Shown here piece by piece: positions 34,087-43,657 of a DNA stretch of 64,000 nt. The notes below the pieces were generated by a model. The model did no database searches. It was not told the origin of the DNA and was given only the letters and a program-made list of their open reading frames with translations. How positions within the stretch are numbered: the stretch's first letter is position 1; each line of letters begins with the position of its first letter. The DNA is from UBA8389 sp035719105 (GTDB lineage: Bacteria; Bacteroidota; Bacteroidia; Bacteroidales; UBA1402). Where the stretch lies: positions 682,001 through 746,000 of the forward strand of contig DASTGN010000004.1 of NCBI GenBank assembly GCA_035719105.1. The letters are read 5' to 3'. The position numbers and the translations under genes are program-made.

Positions 34087-36843
34087 TCAATCGAAGAGCT
34101 TACCTTGACCAATAATTTCATCAACAATATCAATAACCGGTTTGCTGACTTCTTCGTCCTCCATATCCACTTCTACTGGTTCTGAAGATTCCTCCGATTC
34201 TTTGACCTCCGGAAACCGGATGGGCTCCAATTCATGAATGCTATCTACAGTAAAGGTTGTTAAGCGTTTGCCTTTGGCTTTAAAACTTTTGACACCGATG
34301 AATTCGTCACCATCAATAACCAACTTTTCGCGGAAACTGTCGCCACCACCAAAAATTAGTTCAATGCGAGGATAGAAAACCTCCGACAATAAGATCAGTT
34401 TTGATTCTGGATTCTCACCGATAAATGATTGTGGTTTTGCGCTGACTTCCAGTGGGAAACGCTTCAAATAGGGAAAGTTTTGCTGGTCGGCATCGTAAAG
34501 CGCGGCTGTCCATATTTTTTCAGAATCGAATTTTTCAACCAACTGAACGTTATCGTTGTAGTGGTTGCTCAAATCGAAATTCGTTGTATAAAAATGGCCA
34601 TTCTTGGTAATGATCAAGATGCAATCATCGCTCTGAAATTCGCCAATGTATTCACCTCGACCATCGTAATTAAGACGAAGCACATCCCGGTCGAACCAAA
34701 CCTTGCGACCACCTAACGTTGAACCGCCTTTTTGCTTTAAAGCAATTTTATGGATATCGTTTTTCGTCAAAATGTTACCCATTGACTGGCGTCCCTTGAT
34801 GGCTATTTCACTGAAATCCTTGTCAAATTGTAGTTTCTTGATCCGTGGTCCCGGTTTAAGGGTCACTTTGATGACTTCTGCTTCACCATTGGGATTTGCG
34901 CTGAAGTAAACGACTCGGGAACCAGGTACGCCCTGAGTCAGGTCGTATTCCTTGTCGCGCGTAGTGCCACTCACAGCAAAACGTTTCATGTAGGAAGCCC
35001 CGTCCTTGCCGTTTCTGTACACCAAATTGTAAATGGTGCGTGAATCGTTTTTCTTGAAAATGTTCACGTATAGGATGTTCTTTCCTACGAACATTTTTTC
35101 AGATACTTTGACCACTTTCAATTTGCCATCTTTGTAGAAAATGATCACATCGTCAATGTTGGAACAAGCACAAATCAGCTCGTCTTTTTTCAGACTGGTA
35201 CCGATGAACCCTTCTTCCCGATTGATGTATAGTTTCTCATTGGCTTCCACCACCTTGGAAGCTTCGATGGTGTCGAAGTTTCGTATTTCGGTGCGACGTG
35301 GAAAATTCTTGCCGTATTTTTTCTTCAGACTTTCGAACCATTCAATGGTGTAGTGCACCAAATTTGCCAAATGATGGTCGATTTCCTTAATTTGTGCAAG
35401 CATGCCTGCAATCAATTCTTCTGCTTTGATGGAATTGAATTTGAGGATGCGACCCATTTTGATTTCGAGCAATTTCAAAATGTCTTCCGAAGTGATTTCT
35501 CTGATAAAGTTCGGCTTGAAAGGCTCCAAGCGCTTGTCTACATGCTTGATGGCCGACTCGATATCCTTGCTGTCTTCAAAGCTTTTATCCTTATAAATGC
35601 GTTCCTCGATGAAAATCTTTTCGAGTGAAGCAAACAACAAGCTTTCCAACAGTTCAGCCTTATGAATTTCGAGCTCGCATTTTAGCAGTTCCATCGTGTT
35701 TTCGGTAGAACGGATCAAAACGTCAGAAACGCGCAGGAAAGCCGGTTTCTCGTCCCGAATCACGCAGCAGTTAGGCGAAATGCTGACTTCGCAGTCGCTG
35801 AATGCATATAAAGCATCGATGGTCTTATCAGACGAGACACCAGGTGCCAGATGCACCAGAATTTCTACGTTCTGAGCCGTATTGTCGTCTACCTTGCGCA
35901 ACTTGATCTTGCCTTTGTCATTCGCTTTCAAAATCGATTCAATCACGGAGGAAGTCGTCCTTCCGAACGGAATCTCCGTAATGACCAGCGTTTTGTTGTC
36001 CAATTTGCTGATTTTGGCACGCACTTTGACGGCACCGCCACGCTCACCATCGTTGTAACGCGATACATCTATGTAACCACCCGTTTGGAAGTCTGGGTAC
36101 AGTTCAAACGGGTCTCCTTGCAAATGTGCAATGGAGGCATTGATCAGTTCATTGAAGTTGTGTGGTAATATTTTGGAGGAAAGCCCGACGGCAATTCCTT
36201 CGACGCCTTGAGCAAGCAAGAGTGGAAATTTGACTGGAAGGCAAATCGGTTCTTTGTTTCGTCCGTCATATGAAGGCTTCCATTCTGTTGTCTTAGGATT
36301 GAACACCACCTCCAACGCAAACTTGGATAATCTCGCCTCGATGTAACGTGGAGCAGCTGCACCGTCACCGGTAAGTATGTTGCCCCAGTTTCCCTGGCAA
36401 TCAATCAACAGGTCTTTTTGACCCAGCTGAACGAGCGCATCGCCGATGGAAGCATCCCCATGGGGGTGAAACTGCATGGTGTGCCCGATAATGTTGGCCA
36501 CTTTATTGTAACGGCCGTCGTCCAACCGCTTCATGGAATGCAGGATGCGGCGTTGTACAGGCTTGAGTCCGTCTTCGATGTGTGGGACGGCACGTTCAAG
36601 AATCACATAGGAAGCATAATCCAGAAACCAATTCTGGTACATGCCGGAAAGTTGATGACGGATGCCTGCGTCCTTGACATCCGGAACTTGGTATTCGGAA
36701 TGTCCTCCGGAAACAGATTGGGAATCCAGGTCGGATTTGTCAGATTTATTGGATGGCTCGGTCGTATCAATTTCAGCATCACCGAAGTCCTCGGGCAGAT
36801 CGCCGTCGGTCAGTGGTGCATCGTCTTCAAGGTCTTCTTTCAT
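34087..36843 (-). CDS. parC: DNA topoisomerase IV subunit A (ParC / GyrA family)
   Basis: A 918-residue type IIA topoisomerase subunit that cuts and rejoins DNA during decatenation. The start at 36843 gives MKEDLEDDAPLTDGD; a longer frame crosses the glyQS gene. About 65 acidic, Ser-rich residues precede the winged-helix domain, which starts at MYQNWFLDYASYVILERAVP and contains KPVQRRILHSM and HPHGDASIGDALV. The active-site tyrosine is in AAPRYIEARLS. A coiled segment and C-terminal beta-propeller-like repeats follow. The Bacteroidota protein is commonly annotated DNA gyrase/topoisomerase IV subunit A; parE is not adjacent. The missing GyrA box favours ParC. Confidence 0.9.
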   Translation of the reverse strand: MKEDLEDDAPLTDGDLPEDFGDAEIDTTEPSNKSDKSDLDSQSVSGGHSEYQVPDVKDAGIRHQLSGMYQNWFLDYASYVILERAVPHIEDGLKPVQRRILHSMKRLDDGRYNKVANIIGHTMQFHPHGDASIGDALVQLGQKDLLIDCQGNWGNILTGDGAAAPRYIEARLSKFALEVVFNPKTTEWKPSYDGRNKEPICLPVKFPLLLAQGVEGIAVGLSSKILPHNFNELINASIAHLQGDPFELYPDFQTGGYIDVSRYNDGERGGAVKVRAKISKLDNKTLVITEIPFGRTTSSVIESILKANDKGKIKLRKVDDNTAQNVEILVHLAPGVSSDKTIDALYAFSDCEVSISPNCCVIRDEKPAFLRVSDVLIRSTENTMELLKCELEIHKAELLESLLFASLEKIFIEERIYKDKSFEDSKDIESAIKHVDKRLEPFKPNFIREITSEDILKLLEIKMGRILKFNSIKAEELIAGMLAQIKEIDHHLANLVHYTIEWFESLKKKYGKNFPRRTEIRNFDTIEASKVVEANEKLYINREEGFIGTSLKKDELICACSNIDDVIIFYKDGKLKVVKVSEKMFVGKNILYVNIFKKNDSRTIYNLVYRNGKDGASYMKRFAVSGTTRDKEYDLTQGVPGSRVVYFSANPNGEAEVIKVTLKPGPRIKKLQFDKDFSEIAIKGRQSMGNILTKNDIHKIALKQKGGSTLGGRKVWFDRDVLRLNYDGRGEYIGEFQSDDCILIITKNGHFYTTNFDLSNHYNDNVQLVEKFDSEKIWTAALYDADQQNFPYLKRFPLEVSAKPQSFIGENPESKLILLSEVFYPRIELIFGGGDSFREKLVIDGDEFIGVKSFKAKGKRLTTFTVDSIHELEPIRFPEVKESEESSEPVEVDMEDEEVSKPVIDIVDEIIGQGKLFD

Positions 36844-36887
36844 AGAAAAATAACGGATAATAGGGCAAATATAAGCAAAAAAATCGC

Positions 36888-36895
36888 TTACTTTG
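36888..36895 (+). promoter_or_regulatory. -7-like promoter element for glyQS
   Basis: TTACTTTG, seven of eight TAnnTTTG positions, 29 bp before the glyQS ATG, in the 81-bp gap between divergent parC and glyQS. Confidence 0.5.
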
Positions 36896-36924
36896 CAGCC
36901 CGGTAAAAAATAATCCGATATAAA

Positions 36925-38469
36925 ATGGCTCAACAAGAAGACGTATTTAAGAAGCTCGTTTCTCATTGCAAGGAGTATGGTTTTGTGTTTCCTTCCAGCG
37001 AGATTTACGATGGTTTGGCAGCAGTATATGATTACGGCCAACTGGGTGTGGAACTCAAAAACAACATTAAAAAATACTGGTGGGATTCCATGGTGTTGCT
37101 TAATGAAAACGTGGTTGGTATCGATTCAGCCATTTTCATGCACCCAACCATTTGGAAAGCATCTGGTCACGTCGATGCATTCAACGATCCGTTGATTGAC
37201 AACAAAGATTCCAAAAAGCGTTACCGTGCCGATGTTCTTATTGAAGATCAATTGGCCAAATACGATGATAAAATAGATAAGGAAGTGGCCAAAGCAGCAA
37301 AGCGTTTTGGTGAAAGTTTCGACGAGGCTCAATTCCGTTCCACCAACGAACGCGTGGTCGAAAACCAGACCAAACGCGACCAACTGCATACCCGTTTTGC
37401 TAAAGCATTAAACGATAGTAATTTGGAAGAGCTTCGCCAAATCATTGTCGACGAAGAAATCGTATGTCCTATCTCAGGTACTCGCAATTGGACGGAAGTT
37501 CGTCAATTCAACCTGATGTTTTCCACCGAAATGGGTTCAGGAGACGGTGTCCAAAAAATATACCTCCGTCCCGAAACCGCTCAGGGCATTTTTGTGAACT
37601 ACTTGAACGTGCAGAAAACCGGCCGCATGAAGATTCCCTTCGGTATCGCTCAGATTGGTAAGGCGTTCCGCAATGAAATCGTAGCCCGTCAGTTCATTTT
37701 CCGCATGCGTGAATTCGAACAGATGGAAATGCAATTTTTCGTCAAACCTGGAACGGAGCTCGAATGGTTCGCCAAATGGAAGGAAACTCGCCTGAAATGG
37801 CACAAAGCACTGGGTTTCGGTGCCGCAAAATACCGCTACCACGACCACGACAAGTTGGCTCACTATGCGAATGCAGCTACCGACATCGAGTTTGAGATGC
37901 CCTTCGGCTTCAAAGAAGTGGAAGGCATCCATTCCCGCACCGATTTTGACCTTTCCAGCCATGAGAAATTCTCCGGAAAGAACATCAAATACTTCGATCC
38001 CGAATTGAACGAAAGTTACGTGCCTTTTGTCATCGAAACCTCCATCGGTGTTGACCGTACCTTCCTGAGCATCATGGCCGGGTCCTACAAAGAAGAAGTT
38101 CTGGACGGCGGTGAAATCCGCGTGGTACTTCAACTTCCGCCGTCTTTGGCACCCATCAAGCTGGCTGTTTTGCCGCTGGTCAAGAAAGATGGCCTGCCCG
38201 AACTGGCACGCACCATCATCAACGACCTGAAGTTCGATTTCAAATGTCAGTACGACGAAAAGGATTCCATCGGAAAACGCTACCGTCGTCAAGATGCCAT
38301 TGGAACACCGTTCTGCGTGACCGTCGACCACCAATCCCTGCTTGACCAGACCGTAACCATTCGCCACCGCGACAGCATGAAGCAGGAACGGGTAAACATC
38401 GGTGCCCTTCAAGAACTCATCAACAACGGAGTCAGTATGAAGGAACTGTTCAAACAGATTACGGAATAA
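36925..38469 (+). CDS. glyQS: Glycyl-tRNA synthetase, single-chain (dimeric) type
   Basis: A 514-residue class II synthetase that charges tRNA-Gly. It is the alpha2 archaeal/eukaryotic-like type. The N-terminus contains KLVSHCKEYGFVFPSSEIYDGL; motif 2 is seen in FRNEIVARQFIFRMREFEQM and motif 3 around ETSIGVDRTFLSIMAGSY. The C-terminal anticodon-binding domain (about 400-510) starts at LAPIKLAVLPLV and contains GKRYRRQDAIGTPFCVTVD. Length is slightly over the usual 460-500. The gene is divergent from parC and is followed by a strong terminator. Confidence 0.97.
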   Translation: MAQQEDVFKKLVSHCKEYGFVFPSSEIYDGLAAVYDYGQLGVELKNNIKKYWWDSMVLLNENVVGIDSAIFMHPTIWKASGHVDAFNDPLIDNKDSKKRYRADVLIEDQLAKYDDKIDKEVAKAAKRFGESFDEAQFRSTNERVVENQTKRDQLHTRFAKALNDSNLEELRQIIVDEEIVCPISGTRNWTEVRQFNLMFSTEMGSGDGVQKIYLRPETAQGIFVNYLNVQKTGRMKIPFGIAQIGKAFRNEIVARQFIFRMREFEQMEMQFFVKPGTELEWFAKWKETRLKWHKALGFGAAKYRYHDHDKLAHYANAATDIEFEMPFGFKEVEGIHSRTDFDLSSHEKFSGKNIKYFDPELNESYVPFVIETSIGVDRTFLSIMAGSYKEEVLDGGEIRVVLQLPPSLAPIKLAVLPLVKKDGLPELARTIINDLKFDFKCQYDEKDSIGKRYRRQDAIGTPFCVTVDHQSLLDQTVTIRHRDSMKQERVNIGALQELINNGVSMKELFKQITE

Positions 38470-38483
38470 AAATCAAATAGAAT

Positions 38484-38518
38484 AAAAAAAGCGGCTCCAC
38501 CATGGAACCGCTTTTTTT
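38484..38518 (+). terminator. Terminator of glyQS
   Basis: GCGGCTCC and GGAACCGC arms (one mismatch) with a short loop, preceded by A7 and followed by T7, 20 bp past the glyQS stop. A-rich and T-rich flanks make it suitable for the convergent FKBP gene as well. Confidence 0.9.
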
Positions 38519-38531
38519 AATATTTTTCTGT

Positions 38532-39050
38532 TTAATTGTCGGAAGAGATTTCCAGGAGCGTCATATCAAAAATGAGCGTGGAATAAGCTGGTATGGAGGA
38601 ACTTCCGGAGGAGCCGTAGGCCATGTTGTAGGGGATATATACTCGCCACTTGGAACCGACTGGCATCCGTTGAAGCACCAGGCTCCACCCCTCAATCACA
38701 CCAGTTCCAACTTTGACCTGAAGCCCCGACATATTATAATCGAACGCATTCTTTAAAGCCAAGGGACTGTTGTATTTAACGGTGTCGTTCCACAACCAAC
38801 CTGCATACGCCACTTTAACCACATTGCCGACGACAGGAATTGTTCCAGTACCGGGTGTCAGTACCTTGTAATAAATCCCGGGATAACCATTGATCGAATC
38901 GCCGAGGGTTTGAATATCACTGTGTTTGGCAAGACTGTCAAAAAAACGGAGGTTGTCATCTCTCCAAACCGTGTCGCTGTTGCTGCTGCAAGACACGAAC
39001 CCGAATGAAACCAAACCAATCAGCCAAGCTGCAATTCCTATATTTTTCAT
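38532..39050 (-). CDS. FKBP-type peptidyl-prolyl isomerase, lipoprotein
   Basis: A 172-residue FKBP-type isomerase anchored as a lipoprotein. Start at 39050 gives MKNIGIAAWLIGLVSFGFVS followed by a lipidated Cys; the in-frame ATG at 39074 lies upstream of the signal peptide. The FKBP domain (about 55-170) contains GNVVKVAYAGWLWNDTVK, TGVIEGWSLVLQRMPVGSKW and YIPYNMAYGSSGSSSIPAYS, followed by LIFDMTLLEI. These are the active-site strands of the fold. The mature protein likely assists folding in the periplasm or at the cell surface. A near-consensus -7 element TACCTTCG lies at 39094-39101 on the minus strand. Confidence 0.92.
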   Translation of the reverse strand: MKNIGIAAWLIGLVSFGFVSCSSNSDTVWRDDNLRFFDSLAKHSDIQTLGDSINGYPGIYYKVLTPGTGTIPVVGNVVKVAYAGWLWNDTVKYNSPLALKNAFDYNMSGLQVKVGTGVIEGWSLVLQRMPVGSKWRVYIPYNMAYGSSGSSSIPAYSTLIFDMTLLEISSDN

Positions 39051-39146
39051 AATGTTCAGAACAAGTTCCGGCAACGGCCGGTGTTTAATGCGACGAAGGT
39101 ACTCAAATCCCCTTTCAGCCGAAACTATTTAACGTAATTTTTATGT

Positions 39147-40475
39147 TTACAAAGCAGGTAAGCTGGTACCGTTCATCTTCTGATACAAATCGAGCGCATA
39201 AACATCCGTCATGCCCGAAATGTAGTCCAATGCCGCCTGAATTCGTCCGTAGACGGTCGTGGAGCACACCTCGTATTGTTGTGGAATTCTGGCTAAAAGG
39301 ACCTTGGAATAGGCCCTATCAGGATTATTCACCGCCTGTGTCACCTCGTGCAACAAGGTGGTGATGATTTTATACCCAGCCAGTTCAATGTCCAACACAT
39401 CGGAAGACCGGTAAATGCGATCCAGCGAAATCTTTGCAATTCGTTCGAAGGCAATCTTGGATTCCTCGTCGACCAGTTTGATGAGCGGCATGATAAATGA
39501 ACCGTCCATAATGCTTTCCTCATTATCTGTGAAAACCTTAGTGCAGGCTTTGATAAGGCGCCCAATCACACAAGAACGAAGGTAGGCTATTTGTTCATTG
39601 ACGTCATCGACAAAATGCAACGTTTCTTTGATGTGTGTCAGACGTTCTCCGCTGAAATAATTCATCATCAGCGACTTGGTTTCTTCTGTGCTGATCAGTT
39701 TCAGCTTGTGGGCATCTTCCAGATCCATGATCTGGTAGCAAATGTCATCCGCTGCTTCGACCAAGAAAACCAAAGGGTGCCTTCGGAAGCGAAGATCCTT
39801 ATCTGGAACCCGGATCAATCCAAGCTCTGTAGCTATCTGCTCAAAACCTGCAGCCTCGCTATTGAAAAAGCCGAACTTGGCTTTTTTCGGGTCCGCTAAA
39901 GTGGAAGCATAGGGATACTTCACGATGGAAGCCAGGGTCGAGTAAGTAAGTGCAAAACCTCCTGAACGACGACCGTTGAACGTATGCGTAAGCAGACGAA
40001 AAGCATTGGCATTGCCTTCGAAGCAAGTAAAATCGGTGTATTCGGAAGGAGAAAGCAAATCCTTGAACTTCAAACCCTCACCTTCCGTAAAATACGATGC
40101 GATGGCTTTTTCGCCGGAATGACCGAAGGGTGGGTTTCCCAAATCGTGCGCCAAGCAGGCGGCGGAAACGATGTCGCCCATTTCCGTCAAGGCTTCCTGA
40201 TGCTCCAACCCATACTTTTTCCTTAGAACTTTAGAAACGGCAGAGCCCAAAGACCGTCCCACGGAGGAAACCTCTAAACTGTGTGTCAGCCTATTGTGTA
40301 CAAATACGCTGCCCGGTAAGGGGAAAACCTGTGTTTTATTTTGAAGACGGCGAAAAGGTGAAGAAAATATCAGACGGTCGTAATCCCGTTGAAATTCACT
40401 CCGATCGTGTGCACGATCGTCCTTAAACGATTCATTGCCAAAACGTTTCGAAGAAAGAAGTTGCTCCCACTGCAT
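39147..40475 (-). CDS. dgt: Deoxyguanosinetriphosphate triphosphohydrolase (dGTPase), HD domain
   Basis: A 442-residue HD-superfamily hydrolase that splits dGTP to deoxyguanosine and triphosphate. The N-terminal signature DRSEFQRDYDRLIFSSPFRR leads into RLQNKTQVFPL and RLTHSLEVSSVGRSLG, the first metal-binding His. The HD pair is in LAHDLGNPPFGHSGE near 120. The C-terminal domain includes LVEAADDICYQIMDLEDAH. Length fits the Bacteroidota and Dgt-like class. It faces dut from the opposite strand across an 80-bp gap; both act on deoxynucleotide pools. Confidence 0.95.
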   Translation of the reverse strand: MQWEQLLSSKRFGNESFKDDRAHDRSEFQRDYDRLIFSSPFRRLQNKTQVFPLPGSVFVHNRLTHSLEVSSVGRSLGSAVSKVLRKKYGLEHQEALTEMGDIVSAACLAHDLGNPPFGHSGEKAIASYFTEGEGLKFKDLLSPSEYTDFTCFEGNANAFRLLTHTFNGRRSGGFALTYSTLASIVKYPYASTLADPKKAKFGFFNSEAAGFEQIATELGLIRVPDKDLRFRRHPLVFLVEAADDICYQIMDLEDAHKLKLISTEETKSLMMNYFSGERLTHIKETLHFVDDVNEQIAYLRSCVIGRLIKACTKVFTDNEESIMDGSFIMPLIKLVDEESKIAFERIAKISLDRIYRSSDVLDIELAGYKIITTLLHEVTQAVNNPDRAYSKVLLARIPQQYEVCSTTVYGRIQAALDYISGMTDVYALDLYQKMNGTSLPAL

Positions 40476-40495
40476 GGCTTAAAAGTTGTTTTACG

Positions 40496-40503
40496 CAAAT
40501 GTA
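40496..40503 (-). promoter_or_regulatory. -7 promoter element for dgt
   Basis: TACATTTG on the minus strand, an exact TAnnTTTG match, 21 bp before the dgt ATG. Confidence 0.6.
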
Positions 40504-40566
40504 GAGAAAACATACTATAAAAACACTTAAATAATCGGTGCACGTATGGGTTTCATCGAATTTTCG

Positions 40567-40574
40567 TACTTTTG
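40567..40574 (+). promoter_or_regulatory. -7 promoter element for the dut operon
   Basis: TACTTTTG, an exact TAnnTTTG match, 30 bp before the dut ATG at 40604. It lies inside a longer upstream frame, which argues for the 40604 start. Confidence 0.65.
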
Positions 40575-40603
40575 TTCTTCTTACAAACGTTCATTACAAT
40601 CCC

Positions 40604-41038
40604 ATGCAAATTCGTATCGTAAACCGTTCCAAACACGAACTTCCTCAATATGCTACTGCTCAGTCAGCAGGCATGGACTTACGTGCCAATCTCGAATCAC
40701 CCATCGTTCTGAAACCATTGGAACGCGTATTGGTGCCTACTGGGCTATTCATCGAACTGCCAGTTGGTTACGAAGCCCAGATTCGTCCCCGAAGCGGCTT
40801 GGCTCTTAAAAAAGGAATTTCTATCTTGAACTCACCGGGCACCATTGATGCTGATTACCGTGGAGAAATCGGTATTATTCTGATTAATTTGTCGGCTGAT
40901 GAATTTCAAATTGAAGACGGAGAACGCATTTGCCAAATGGTGATTGCAGCACACGAACGTGCCGAATGGACCCTGACAGATACGTTGGGTGATACAGAGC
41001 GTGGTGCAGGCGGATTCGGTCACACCGGTAAAAAATAA
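40604..41038 (+). CDS. dut: dUTP diphosphatase
   Basis: A 144-residue trimeric dUTPase that hydrolyses dUTP to dUMP and so keeps uracil out of DNA. All five motifs are present: SAGMDLRA, RPRSGLALKKGI, GTIDADYRGEIGI, GERICQMVIA and RGAGGFGHTGK. The start at 40604 follows the promoter. The gene leads an operon with the TPR protein (4-bp gap), the DUF4292 lipoprotein and the EnvC-like protein, an arrangement often seen in Bacteroidota. Confidence 0.97.
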   Translation: MQIRIVNRSKHELPQYATAQSAGMDLRANLESPIVLKPLERVLVPTGLFIELPVGYEAQIRPRSGLALKKGISILNSPGTIDADYRGEIGIILINLSADEFQIEDGERICQMVIAAHERAEWTLTDTLGDTERGAGGFGHTGKK

Positions 41039-41042
41039 AATC

Positions 41043-42827
41043 ATGCGAGTCCGTTTCCTACTGGTTTATTTATTCATGCTGGCGCTGGTATTGCCTGTGC
41101 TTGCGGTTGCCAGGAAAAAACCAGCGGTCAACGTTGCTGTGGTTCCAACACCCAGCTTGTCCGAAATCGATCGAAGCGCCTCCGATTATTATTTTCAAGA
41201 AGCCCTGAATGCTAGGCAGCAAAATCGTTTCGATGAGGCTTTTGAGTTATTCCGTTACGTGGTGGAACTAGACTCAATGAATTCACAAGCCTGGTACGAA
41301 ATCGCCGTTTTCTATAACAACATCAAACATCCAGAGTGGGGTGTCGATGCCATGGAGAGGGCATGGAAATTAGATCCCCAGAATGATTGGTATACATTTG
41401 GTTTGGCCAATATGTATCTGACGCTCAAAATGATACCCAAAGCTGTGGTCTTGTACGAAGGTTTGCTCAAGTCGCGTTCCAGCGATGAGAATCTTCATTT
41501 TCAACTGGCTACCCTTTACAGTCAAAGTGGAAACTTAACTGGTGCGATACATCAGTTCGACGCTGTAGAAAACTTGATTGGCAAGAATGAAAACGTTAGT
41601 TTGGCAAAGTTTAAGATTTATAAGGATTTGGGCAAACCCAAACGGGCCATTCATGAAATTCAAGCACTGAGCAGCGACAATCCCTTCGATGTCGATTACA
41701 TTTTGATGTTGGGAGATGCCTGGCTTGATTTGGGCAACCTCAAAGAAGCGTTCAAACAGTATGAATTGGCCAAAAGCTCCGACCCGGGAAATCCTTCCGT
41801 AGCCCTTTCATTGGCTGATTATTACAAAGAAACAGGAGACAGCCTGAAAGCGCAGGAACAATTGATTTCTGCACTGACCAATCCGAACACTGAAGTGGAT
41901 ACCAAATTGCAAATTTTCGCACCCATTTTGTCGAATGCCATGGTCACTGCCGATAGCGTCAAGATTGCTTCCTACTTTGATATCTTGCTGGATCAACACC
42001 CCAACGACTATCAAATTCGTGAGTTGCATGTGGAATATCTGATGCAAAAAGGACGTAAAGATGAAGCCAAAGCCGAACTTCGAACCGTACTTGACTTAAA
42101 TCCCAACCAGCTTGAAACTTGGAAAAAACTCCTTCAACTTTGCGCCGAAGCCAATAATCAAACCGAAATTCGTAAGGTCTGCACCGATGCCATCACCTAT
42201 TTCCCGGCCGAATCCATTTTCTGGTTTTATCTTGGACTCAGTTGGTATCCCGAGCACGAAGGCCAAGCTGGTGATGCAGATTATCATGCAGCAATCAAAG
42301 CTTTTGAAAAAGCCATCACGGTTTCAAAACCTGATGACAACACGTTCATTTCCAGAGTTTATGGCCTCATAGGAGATGCTTATCTTTATTTGAATGATCG
42401 TAAGTTGTGTTATGAATATTACGAAAAAGCGCTGACGTTCCACCCGGGTAATGTTTTGGTGCTGAACAATTATGCCTATTATTTGTCCGAAGACAACACC
42501 GATTTGGCCAAAGCAGAACGAATGTCCCGAAAAACCATCGATTCGGAGCCAAAGAATGCCACTTATTTAGACACTTATGCCTGGATTTTCTTTAAGGAAG
42601 AAAAATACAGCCTGGCAAAAATCTACATTGAAAGGGCAATAGCCAACGAACCAGAGCCTTCTTCCATCATCCTGGAACATTATGGTGACATTCTCTGGTT
42701 CAATAATGAAGTCGATGCAGCCCTGATTCAATGGAAGAAAGCGCTGGAGCTTCAGAACCCTTCTGATGAACTCATTGAAAAAGTTGAAACCGGAACCTAC
42801 GTTTCACCCAAAAAAGTAAGACCATGA
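41043..42827 (+). CDS. Secreted tetratricopeptide-repeat protein
   Basis: A 594-residue protein of tandem TPR units with an N-terminal signal (LLVYLFMLALVLPVLAVA). Units are visible throughout, for example AFELFRYVVELDSMNSQAWY near 70, AFKQYELAKSSDPGNPSVAL near 235 and LCYEYYEKALTFHPGNVLVL near 470. Repeat surfaces of this type bind peptides or proteins; no catalytic domain is seen. The start at 41043 is chosen for the signal peptide. The gene overlaps the DUF4292 gene by 4 bp, so the products are probably made together for envelope assembly. The role is not known. Confidence 0.9.
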   Translation: MRVRFLLVYLFMLALVLPVLAVARKKPAVNVAVVPTPSLSEIDRSASDYYFQEALNARQQNRFDEAFELFRYVVELDSMNSQAWYEIAVFYNNIKHPEWGVDAMERAWKLDPQNDWYTFGLANMYLTLKMIPKAVVLYEGLLKSRSSDENLHFQLATLYSQSGNLTGAIHQFDAVENLIGKNENVSLAKFKIYKDLGKPKRAIHEIQALSSDNPFDVDYILMLGDAWLDLGNLKEAFKQYELAKSSDPGNPSVALSLADYYKETGDSLKAQEQLISALTNPNTEVDTKLQIFAPILSNAMVTADSVKIASYFDILLDQHPNDYQIRELHVEYLMQKGRKDEAKAELRTVLDLNPNQLETWKKLLQLCAEANNQTEIRKVCTDAITYFPAESIFWFYLGLSWYPEHEGQAGDADYHAAIKAFEKAITVSKPDDNTFISRVYGLIGDAYLYLNDRKLCYEYYEKALTFHPGNVLVLNNYAYYLSEDNTDLAKAERMSRKTIDSEPKNATYLDTYAWIFFKEEKYSLAKIYIERAIANEPEPSSIILEHYGDILWFNNEVDAALIQWKKALELQNPSDELIEKVETGTYVSPKKVRP

Positions 42828-43657
42828 AGTGTCAGCAAGTTATGAAAGTTTTGTTCGGAACCGTTTTTGTGGTCGTTTTGGCCACCGTATTGACCGGTTG
42901 TCACACATCGAAGGAAATCACCCGTAAGGTTGCCACCAACGATGTCCGCAAATTGGAGAGCATGCTTCACCAAACCATACCGTTCAAGACCATGGATTCC
43001 AAGGTGGAATTCAAATTTAATCCCAAACAGGGTGTGGGTGCCAGCATGAAAGGCACCATTCGAATGAGCAAAGACAGCTGCATCCTGATTTCCATTCAAC
43101 CTTTTGCTGGTTTCGAAGCAGTCAAATGTCTGATTGTACAAGACAGCATCGTACTTGTCAGCAGACTGCACAAAGTCTATGCTGTCGAAAAGCTGAGTCA
43201 GTTCGCCTATAAAGATTATGTAAACATCTCCGCCCTGCAGGACTTACTGACCAACCGAATATTCGTACCAGGCGACCAAAACCCGAATGAACGCAAGATT
43301 GCTCGTTTCGATCGATTCCATCAAAAAGAAATTGAAGGGTACCGTTGGGCAGAGAACAGTTATATCCTTGATTTTATCCTAAACAAAGAAAATCAGTATA
43401 CAACCCTTAAGGCGTATCGACCTGAATGGAGCCAACAAGTGATGGTTCATTATTCTTTATTCTCGGCCGAAAACGATGTTGATTTTCCTCATGTGTTGGG
43501 ATTTTCAACGGAAGGTTTCAAAGTGAACTACAACTTACAGATTCAGTATCTGAAGCCACAGTTCAACACCACCACGGATTTCCGTTTTGATATCCCCGCC
43601 AGCTATAAAAGGGTGACTTCTACAGAATTAATCAAACGTTTTCAGGATTTGATATGA
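42824..43657 (+). CDS. DUF4292 lipoprotein
   Basis: A 277-residue lipoprotein with lipobox LTGC near residue 26. The body fits the DUF4292 family common in Bacteroidota: it starts with MDSKVEFKFNPKQGVGASMK and contains LISIQPFAGFEAVKCLIVQD. It is predicted as a beta-rich, LolA/LolB-like fold and is anchored at the inner or outer membrane. The location between a TPR protein and an EnvC-like factor, with 4-bp overlaps at both ends, suggests a shared role in envelope or division; that is inference. Confidence 0.85.
   Translation: MKCQQVMKVLFGTVFVVVLATVLTGCHTSKEITRKVATNDVRKLESMLHQTIPFKTMDSKVEFKFNPKQGVGASMKGTIRMSKDSCILISIQPFAGFEAVKCLIVQDSIVLVSRLHKVYAVEKLSQFAYKDYVNISALQDLLTNRIFVPGDQNPNERKIARFDRFHQKEIEGYRWAENSYILDFILNKENQYTTLKAYRPEWSQQVMVHYSLFSAENDVDFPHVLGFSTEGFKVNYNLQIQYLKPQFNTTTDFRFDIPASYKRVTSTELIKRFQDLI

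Noticed and set aside
36844..37041. N-terminal extension of ParC to 37041.
   Set aside because: It would overlap the start of divergent glyQS by more than 100 bp and pass its promoter; the ATG at 36843 begins a typical acidic N-terminus.
37537..38412. A 291-codon open frame on the minus strand.
   Set aside because: It lies fully antisense to glyQS, whose motifs are intact; the frame is a codon-bias shadow.
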